Positions 57,842 to 64,000 of a stretch of 64,000 bases of DNA are shown here, piece by piece. Position 1 is the stretch's first letter. Every line of letters starts with the position of its first letter. Source of the DNA: Citrobacter gillenii (GTDB lineage Bacteria > Pseudomonadota > Gammaproteobacteria > Enterobacterales > Enterobacteriaceae); assembly GCF_013337685.1 (NCBI RefSeq), contig NZ_SUQN01000004.1, positions 310,001 through 374,000 on the forward strand. The letters are read 5' to 3'. Under the pieces are notes generated by a model. It saw only the letters and a program-made list of their open reading frames with translations. It was not told the origin of the DNA and made no database searches. The position numbers and the translations under genes are program-made.

Positions 57842-58579
57842 TTACGCTCCTCGTTTCAGTGAGGTGTTGATCGCCTTCAGCGTCTGGGCCGGATCCGCCG
57901 ACTGCGTGACCGGACGACCAATCACCATATAATCCACACCCGCTGACAGTGCCTGCTGTGGCGTCATAATGCGGCGCTGATCGCCCGCTTCACTGCCTTC
58001 AGGACGAATACCAGGCGTTACCAGCTTAAACGCCTGACCAAACTCTTGTTTGAATCGTACCGCTTCCTGTGCAGAACAGACAACGCCGTCCAGCCCGCAG
58101 TTTTGCGTTAACCGTGCCAGTCTTTCTGCATGCTCCGCAGGTGACAACGTCACTCCCAGATCGGCAAGGTCGCTGGCTTCCATGCTGGTCAGCACCGTCA
58201 CGGCAATTAACAACGGCGCATCGTTACCAAATGGTACCAAGGCTTCACGAGCCGCCGTCATCATCCGTGCCCCACCCGAGGCATGAACGTTAACCATCCA
58301 CACGCCAAGGTCTGCCGCAGCCGCTACGGCATGTGCCGTGGTATTGGGGATGTCATGGAATTTCAGGTCCAGAAATACGTCAAATCCACGCTGTTGCAGG
58401 TCGCGCACCAATTGAGGCCCAAAAAGCGTGAACATCTCTTTGCCCACTTTCAAACGGCAATCACGGGGATCAATTCTGTCGACAAATGCCAATGCTTTAT
58501 CGCGATTATTGTAGTCCAGAGCGACAACGACAGGAGAATCAGTAACAGCACGGGGAGAAGATGAAGCAGTAAACGTCAT
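57842..58579 (-). CDS. pyrF: orotidine-5'-phosphate decarboxylase
   Basis: PyrF converts OMP to UMP in pyrimidine synthesis. The start at 58579 ([12 protein letters not shown]) gives the standard 245 residues. The catalytic DxKxxD motif reads [11 protein letters not shown]. The phosphate-binding segment is [18 protein letters not shown] with the arginine in VIGRPVT. Confidence 0.97.
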   Translation of the reverse strand: MTFTASSSPRAVTDSPVVVALDYNNRDKALAFVDRIDPRDCRLKVGKEMFTLFGPQLVRDLQQRGFDVFLDLKFHDIPNTTAHAVAAAADLGVWMVNVHASGGARMMTAAREALVPFGNDAPLLIAVTVLTSMEASDLADLGVTLSPAEHAERLARLTQNCGLDGVVCSAQEAVRFKQEFGQAFKLVTPGIRPEGSEAGDQRRIMTPQQALSAGVDYMVIGRPVTQSADPAQTLKAINTSLKRGA

Positions 58580-58765
58580 AACCAGACCTTCCTGAAGATG
58601 GGCACCTTTCGGCACAAAATGGGTAAACGGCGTGCATTCTACCTGTGGTCATAGGAAATTAACAGATTCGATTACATCGCTGCCTGGCGATGTGGCACGG
58701 AGGCTAAATGTGCAGGATGTTATTAAACAATAAGGATGTTGTAACTAAAGTCGGTATTTTTTTAA

Positions 58766-59935
58766 TTACAAACCGTCAAGACCGCGAATTGGCTTAATGG
58801 TTGACCATGAACGGCACGATGGGCAATGCCAGTACAGCGTGTAGGCGGTAAATCCGCATTTCTGGCAGCGGTAGCGCGGCTTACTGCGAACCTGTTCGCC
58901 GACCATATCCCGTAACACCATCAGACTCTCTTTAGCACGCCCTTCCTCGGCCTCATTGAGGTGATAGTCCATTAGTTTGTGGAAGACGCGCATCGTCGGA
59001 TGACGCTGCAACTGACGGGTGATATAAACCTGCGCGGTATCGCTGCCCTCACGCGCTTCGAGGATATCCGCCAACATCAGCTCAGCGGCGGCACCGGTAT
59101 TCTCCTCTACGGCGCGGCGTAAGAACTCCGCCCATTCATCGTTCTTACCAAGTTGCTGGTAGCAACTCTGTAGCATGTCCAGCGTTTCGCTGACCAGCTC
59201 TTTGTCCTGGGAAATTACGCGCTGCAGGCTTTCGACCGCCTTCGCATAGTCCCCTTTCATCATGTACACGCGTCCCATCATGATGGAAACCCGCGCACTG
59301 TTTTTGTCGGCGGCAGCCCCTTTTTTTAACAACGTCATGGCGCGGTCCATGTCGTCGCTGCCCAGTTGCTGAAGGGCCAGTTCGCAGTAGAAGTGTGCGA
59401 TCTCAATTCGCTGCTTATCTTTACCGAGCTTCACCAGGCGTTCCGCAACGTCAATGGCTTTTTGCCACTCACTGGTTGCCTGATAGATCTGCAACAACTG
59501 TTGCAACGCACCCACGCGAAAATCGGTTTCATCGGTAAGCTGATTGAACATGTCTTCAGCGCGGTCATACAGACCTGCGGCCATGTAATCGCGACCGAGT
59601 TGTTGAACCGCCAGCAAACGCTGTTCGTAGGTCAATGACGCACTTTCCATCAACGTTTGATGGATGCGGATAGCGCGATCGACTTCACCGCGCGAGCGGA
59701 ACAGGTTTCCGAGGGTGAGATGAGCCTCAACGGTGCCGGTATCCTCTTTCAACATATCGAGGAACAGATCCACCGCTTTATCTTGTTGGTTGCTCAGAAG
59801 GAAGTTAACCCCGGCGACATAGTCACGCGACAGGCGGTTAGCTTCGTCCTGTTTTGTTTGTTGCGCACTTCTGCGACCCATATACCACCCATAGGCAGCG
59901 GCTACAGGTAACAGCAGAAACAACAACTCCAGCAT
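58766..59935 (-). CDS. lapB: lipopolysaccharide assembly protein B
   Basis: LapB (YciM) directs FtsH-mediated degradation of LpxC and so controls LPS synthesis. The 389 residues match E. coli. The N-terminal membrane anchor LLFLLLPVAAAYGWYMG comes first, then a series of TPR repeats through about residue 340. The C-terminal rubredoxin-like metal site has YRCQKCGF and WHCPSCRSW. It starts 6 bases after lapA. Confidence 0.97.
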   Translation of the reverse strand: MLELLFLLLPVAAAYGWYMGRRSAQQTKQDEANRLSRDYVAGVNFLLSNQQDKAVDLFLDMLKEDTGTVEAHLTLGNLFRSRGEVDRAIRIHQTLMESASLTYEQRLLAVQQLGRDYMAAGLYDRAEDMFNQLTDETDFRVGALQQLLQIYQATSEWQKAIDVAERLVKLGKDKQRIEIAHFYCELALQQLGSDDMDRAMTLLKKGAAADKNSARVSIMMGRVYMMKGDYAKAVESLQRVISQDKELVSETLDMLQSCYQQLGKNDEWAEFLRRAVEENTGAAAELMLADILEAREGSDTAQVYITRQLQRHPTMRVFHKLMDYHLNEAEEGRAKESLMVLRDMVGEQVRSKPRYRCQKCGFTAYTLYWHCPSCRSWSTIKPIRGLDGL

Positions 59936-59941
59936 AAATAA

Positions 59942-60250
59942 TTATTCCTTCACAACCGACGAATCGGCAGAAACCGCAACGTCGGTCGCAGGCGCAAGCT
60001 GGTTTTCCAGTCGTTTGATTTTACGTTCGGCACGCACAAGAGACACGCGAACCCTCAGCCAGAAAAGGCCGCAAATTAACCAACCAATCGCAAATCCTGC
60101 AGCAAACAACACGGCAAGCAGCGTAGAAATACGATATTCACCTTGGGCCAGCAGGTAGTTAAACGTTACCTGTTGATCGTTTTGCGCACCTAATGTCACC
60201 GAAATAACAAAAATCGCCAACACCAGTAAGAAAATGAGTAAATATTTCAC
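59942..60250 (-). CDS. lapA: lipopolysaccharide assembly protein A
   Basis: A 102-residue inner-membrane protein (YciS) with two helices (LLIFLLVLAIFVISVTLGA and ISTLLAVLFAAGFAIGWLICGLFWL) and a cytoplasmic coiled tail. It is co-transcribed with lapB and functions with it in LPS assembly. Confidence 0.95.
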   Translation of the reverse strand: MKYLLIFLLVLAIFVISVTLGAQNDQQVTFNYLLAQGEYRISTLLAVLFAAGFAIGWLICGLFWLRVRVSLVRAERKIKRLENQLAPATDVAVSADSSVVKE

Positions 60251-60399
60251 ATTACTTCCCGTTATGTGGTTTGAGCGAATAAATCGTGTACAACTTACCG
60301 CGTTGAGCCCTTTAAATTACCATTTTCACGACGAGTGCGAAATGGAAAAGCGCTTTAGTCTTTATGATTTAAGGGCAAAACGCGAAAAATCAATCACGG

Positions 60400-61164
60400 T
60401 CAGCTTTCTTGTTCACGCTGCGCGATTTCTTGTTGCTCCTGAACCGGCGGTGTTAATGGCCCACAGACCCGTTGTGCAAGCCATGTCGCCAACGTAACCA
60501 GCAGCCATGATATCAACGTCGCCACGACTAAATCTCGCGGCCAGTGCATGCCCAGTAACAAACGACTGCCCATTACACCCGTCGCCCAGACCAGCAAGAA
60601 AACAATCGTCAGCGTACGTCTACGCGGCCATAATAGCCCCACGGCCAGTAACGCCCAACTGGCGGCAAACATCGTATGACCAGAGGGAAATGCGAAACCC
60701 GTCTCTTTTTGCCAGTGTTTACGTAAAAAGGTCGGGATATCCTGCTGTCCTGATAATTGCTCTTTGACTAAGTGTCCGCGCTCTTTACGCTTTAAAGTGT
60801 AGAACTCATCAACAGGGACATGGTGCGTTTTTTCCAGCCAAACCACAAAAGGTCGTGGCTCCTGCACCCTTTCTTTTACCCATGACTTGACCCCCTGGCC
60901 GATCAAAATTGCCGCGGCAAGGATGGCGAACAGCATCATCGCGGCTTTCAGACGAAATCTCAGACACCACAAAAACCACACACACAGGGACACATGAGTA
61001 ATGATTCCCCAGGGTTGCGTCACCGTTTCCGTTATCCAGTATAAGGATTTTAACCACCAGACATTGTTCCCTGGCTGCCAACTCCAGCCAGACACCCACA
61101 TGGACACTGGCATAATCAACAACAGAACAGCACCTACGGCGGTTCGCTTTGCGATAGAAAGCAT
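60400..61164 (-). CDS. pgpB: phosphatidylglycerophosphatase B
   Basis: PgpB is an inner-membrane PAP2-family phosphatase that dephosphorylates phosphatidylglycerophosphate and undecaprenyl pyrophosphate. The 254 residues equal E. coli. The three PAP2 motifs are visible: K-x6-RP as KERVQEPRPFV, PSGH in FAFPSGHTMFA, and SR-x5-H-x3-D as SRLLLGMHWPRDL. Several membrane helices surround them. Confidence 0.97.
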   Translation of the reverse strand: MLSIAKRTAVGAVLLLIMPVSMWVSGWSWQPGNNVWWLKSLYWITETVTQPWGIITHVSLCVWFLWCLRFRLKAAMMLFAILAAAILIGQGVKSWVKERVQEPRPFVVWLEKTHHVPVDEFYTLKRKERGHLVKEQLSGQQDIPTFLRKHWQKETGFAFPSGHTMFAASWALLAVGLLWPRRRTLTIVFLLVWATGVMGSRLLLGMHWPRDLVVATLISWLLVTLATWLAQRVCGPLTPPVQEQQEIAQREQES

Positions 61165-61361
61165 TGCATCTCCTTTCGTCGATAAGTCTCACAATCATAA
61201 CTGAAAAAATTGCGCGCCGGGAAAATTGACAATTTTGTGCCATTGCAAATACGAATGCGCTGTCGCCATTAGGCGAACGCCGTCGCCTTATGGCAAAATA
61301 GTGCCATACAGAAGCCAATAGGCGACGGCACGGCGAGTGCCAGCGTAATCTGGAGAAATAC

Positions 61362-61952
61362 ATGCAGCTTAAACGTGTGGCAGAAGCCAAACTGCCAACC
61401 CCCTGGGGTGATTTCCTGATGGTGGGATTTGAAGAACTGGCAACCGGGCACGATCATGTCGCGCTGGTATTTGGCGATATTTCGGGTCAAACACCGGTCC
61501 TGGCACGCGTCCATTCCGAATGTCTGACTGGCGATGCGCTTTTCAGCCTGCGTTGCGATTGCGGTTTCCAACTGGAAGCCGCGCTCACGCACATTGCTGA
61601 AGAGGGACACGGTATCCTGCTTTACCATCGTCAGGAAGGTCGCAACATCGGCCTGCTGAATAAGATCCGCGCCTATGCGTTGCAAGATCAAGGCTACGAT
61701 ACCGTTGAAGCCAACCACCAGTTAGGTTTTGCTGCCGATGAGCGCGACTTCACCCTGTGCGCAGATATGTTTAAGCTGCTGGGCGTAGATGCAGTACGAC
61801 TGCTGACCAATAATCCGAAGAAAGTTGAGATTCTGACCGAAGCTGGGATCAATATTGTCGAACGCGTGCCGCTGATCGTGGGCCGGAACCCGAAAAATGC
61901 GCATTATCTGGATACCAAAGCCGCCAAAATGGGCCATTTATTGAGCGAATAA
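61362..61952 (+). CDS. ribA: GTP cyclohydrolase II
   Basis: RibA carries out the first step of riboflavin synthesis from GTP. The 196 residues equal E. coli. The zinc site is [19 protein letters not shown] with three cysteines. The catalytic region follows at [11 protein letters not shown], with a TNNPKK segment near the end. No FMN riboswitch is seen upstream. Confidence 0.97.
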   Translation: MQLKRVAEAKLPTPWGDFLMVGFEELATGHDHVALVFGDISGQTPVLARVHSECLTGDALFSLRCDCGFQLEAALTHIAEEGHGILLYHRQEGRNIGLLNKIRAYALQDQGYDTVEANHQLGFAADERDFTLCADMFKLLGVDAVRLLTNNPKKVEILTEAGINIVERVPLIVGRNPKNAHYLDTKAAKMGHLLSE

Positions 61953-61985
61953 TCGCCCGGTAATTGCACATGCACCTGCCCCATG

Positions 61986-62011
61986 AAAAGCCTGCTTACG
62001 CAGGCTTTTTC
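61986..62011. terminator. bidirectional terminator between ribA and acnA
   Basis: AAAAGCCTGC / GCAGGCTTTTT has a four-base loop between the convergent genes. Confidence 0.9.
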
Positions 62012-62016
62012 ACTTT

Positions 62017-64000
62017 TTACTTCAGCATATTACGAATCACATAGTGCAAAATACCGTCGTTCTGGTAGTAGGTTAACTCCGTCGCAGTATCGATACGACA
62101 GCGGCACATAATCACCTCTTTGCTGCCATCTGCGCGCATCATATTCACCGCAATTGTGGCGCCCGGTTGAATTGTTTGTAAATCCGTAATATCAATCACT
62201 TCCTCACCGGTGAGTCCCAACGTTTTACGCGTCACCCCTTGCGGGAACTCCAGCGGCAGGATCCCCATACCAATCAGGTTAGAACGGTGAATTCGCTCAA
62301 ACGATTCTGCGATGACCACGCGAATACCCAGTAAACGTGGACCTTTCGCTGCCCAGTCGCGACTGGAGCCTGATCCGTATTCCTTACCGGCAATCACCGC
62401 CAGCGGCACGCTCTCCTGCTGATAACGCATGGCCGCATCGTAAATGGCTACCACTTCCGTCCCCGGTAAATGGCGAGTCATCCCGCCTTCAATTCCCGGC
62501 ACCATTTCATTGCGGATACGAATGTTGGCAAAAGTACCTCGCATCATCACTTCATGATTTCCACGTCGTGAACCATAGGAGTTAAAATCCCGGCGCTCAA
62601 CGCCGTGGCTCTGCAAATAGCGTCCTGCCGGGCTGTCCGCCTTAATGCTGCCAGCGGGGGAAATATGATCTGTGGTCACCGAGTCACCCAGCATCGCCAA
62701 TATACGCGCTCCATGAATATCGTTTACCGGAGCCGGCGTAGCCTGCATGCCCTCGAAGAACGGTGACAGGCGAATATAGGTCGAGTCAGACTGCCAGCCG
62801 TAGGTGTCGACACGATCAACATTGATCGATTTCCATTCCGGCGTACCTTCAAACACTTCCGCATACTCTTTGTGGAACATCTCCGTGGATACCTGCTCGA
62901 CGGCGCGGGCAATTTCCCGTGCAGAAGGCCAGATATCTTTCAGATATACGGGGTCACCTTTTTTATCGTGTCCGAGCGGATCTTTGGTCAGGTTAATGTT
63001 CATATTGCCCGCCAGCGCGTAAGCGACCACCAGCGGCGGAGAGGCCAGCCAGTTCGTTTTCACTAACGGATGAATGCGTCCTTCAAAGTTACGGTTACCG
63101 GAAAGTACCGCCCCCACCGTCAGGTCACCTTTTTTAATCGCCGTTTCAATAGGATCGGGTAACGGCCCAGAGTTACCAATACAGGTGGTACAACCATAGC
63201 CAACCAGATTGAACCCCAGTTCATCAAGGTACGGGGTCAGCCGGGCCTGCGCCAGATAGTCAGACACCACTTTTGATCCCGGTGCTAGCGAGGCTTTGAC
63301 CCATGGTTGACGTTTCAGACCAAGAGTGACCGCTTTTTTCGCCAGTAAGCCCGCCGCCATCAGCACGCTCGGGTTTGAGGTGTTGGTACAGGAGGTAATA
63401 GCCGCAATCACCACCGCACCGTCTGGCAGCTGGTATTGATGACCGTTCAGAACATAGTCGACCGGCTGACTGTCTTTGTGCGAACTGTTCAGCTCAAGCT
63501 CATTGCTTGCCGCAAATGCTTTCGGGACATCCCCCAGCGCGACGCGATCCTGCGGACGCTTCGGTCCGGCCAGGCTGGCTTCCACATCGGCCATGTCCAG
63601 TTCCAGTGAACTGGTAAAGATCGGCGCATCGCCCGTATTACGCCACATTCCCTGCGCTTTGGCGTAGGACTCAACCAGCTCAACTTGCTCTTCGCTGCGA
63701 CCGCTCAGGCGCATGTATTCGAGCGTGACGCCATCAATGGGGAAGAAACCGCAGGTCGCACCATACTCCGGTGCCATATTGGCAATGGTGGCACGGTCTG
63801 CCAGCGGCAGCGTGTCGAGGCCATCACCATAGAACTCAACAAATTTACCGACCACACCGTGCTTACGCAGCATCTGGGTCACGGTCAGGACCAGATCGGT
63901 GGCGGTGATCCCCTCACGTAGTTTTCCATCCAGCTTGAAGCCCACGACATCCGGGATCAGCATCGAGACCGGTTGCCCCAGCATCGCGGCTTCTGCTTCA
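62017..64000 (-). CDS. acnA: aconitate hydratase A (5' part outside window)
   Basis: About 660 C-terminal codons of the stress-type aconitase, which interconverts citrate and isocitrate and as apo-protein can bind mRNA. The frame is open to the window edge; E. coli AcnA has 891 residues. The [4Fe-4S] ligands lie in ITSCTNTSNP and GYGCTTCIGNSG. Active-site residues of the swivel domain appear in GSGSSRDWAAKG. In E. coli it is induced by SoxRS and in stationary phase; that promoter is outside the window. Confidence 0.97.
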   Translation of the reverse strand, partial: EAEAAMLGQPVSMLIPDVVGFKLDGKLREGITATDLVLTVTQMLRKHGVVGKFVEFYGDGLDTLPLADRATIANMAPEYGATCGFFPIDGVTLEYMRLSGRSEEQVELVESYAKAQGMWRNTGDAPIFTSSLELDMADVEASLAGPKRPQDRVALGDVPKAFAASNELELNSSHKDSQPVDYVLNGHQYQLPDGAVVIAAITSCTNTSNPSVLMAAGLLAKKAVTLGLKRQPWVKASLAPGSKVVSDYLAQARLTPYLDELGFNLVGYGCTTCIGNSGPLPDPIETAIKKGDLTVGAVLSGNRNFEGRIHPLVKTNWLASPPLVVAYALAGNMNINLTKDPLGHDKKGDPVYLKDIWPSAREIARAVEQVSTEMFHKEYAEVFEGTPEWKSINVDRVDTYGWQSDSTYIRLSPFFEGMQATPAPVNDIHGARILAMLGDSVTTDHISPAGSIKADSPAGRYLQSHGVERRDFNSYGSRRGNHEVMMRGTFANIRIRNEMVPGIEGGMTRHLPGTEVVAIYDAAMRYQQESVPLAVIAGKEYGSGSSRDWAAKGPRLLGIRVVIAESFERIHRSNLIGMGILPLEFPQGVTRKTLGLTGEEVIDITDLQTIQPGATIAVNMMRADGSKEVIMCRCRIDTATELTYYQNDGILHYVIRNMLK

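Overview
The window is enterobacterial chromosome. Gene content and order match the Escherichia coli ldhA-to-acnA (terminus-side) region read in reverse. Several genes absent from E. coli K-12, a non-catalytic EAL gene next to sapF as in Salmonella, and the protein sequences point to the Citrobacter/Salmonella/Escherichia group, most likely Citrobacter. I could not run a species-level comparison.

Layout. 1-742 is the truncated end of a serine beta-lactamase-like lipoprotein gene. 0.8-8.5 kb holds a decayed ORF, then ldhA, hslJ, ydbJ, nifJ (pyruvate:flavodoxin oxidoreductase) and ompN. 8.6-9.4 kb has a KTSC-domain gene and uspF. 9.57-13.4 kb is a small degraded prophage of Rac type inserted in the 5' end of ttcA. 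It has duplicated ttcA starts at both ends and carries a YedK/HMCES-like gene, a secreted protein resembling aerolysin/ETX-MTX2 pore-forming toxins, a recE remnant, an insertion-sequence scar and half an integrase. 13.4-22.4 kb has ttcA, dbpA, the sRNA FnrS, zntB, a chemoreceptor, a MHYT-GGDEF-EAL protein and dgcM. 22.4-28.4 kb has smrA, ogt, fnr, a chromosomal APH(3')-I-like kinase gene, uspE, ynaJ and ynaI. 28.4-31.1 kb is an accessory block: a cupin remnant, a VOC protein, a DeoR regulator, a Rof-like Rho antagonist, a CPVC thioredoxin-like protein and a Cys-rich MarR regulator with a palindromic operator.

31.1-64 kb is conserved backbone: mppA, mpaA and ycjG (murein peptide recycling), tpx, tyrR, ycjX-ycjF, pspEDCBA with divergent pspF (phage-shock response), sapABCDF, an inactive EAL protein, fabI, yciW, rnb, pdeR, yciZ, yciT, osmB, pyrF-yciH, lapA-lapB, pgpB, ribA and the 3' part of acnA.

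Themes. Anaerobic control appears repeatedly: fnr with its own FNR box, and FnrS with an FNR box at the class II position. Several proteins have c-di-GMP domains: MHYT-GGDEF-EAL, DgcM, PdeR and the degenerate EAL protein. DgcM and PdeR are known partners controlling curli through MlrA/CsgD. Envelope stress and peptide uptake (psp, sap, mpp, lap) dominate the right half. The most unusual items are the toxin-like gene in the ttcA prophage, the chromosomal aminoglycoside phosphotransferase flanked by a duplicated intergenic segment, and the MarR/CPVC/Rof cluster.
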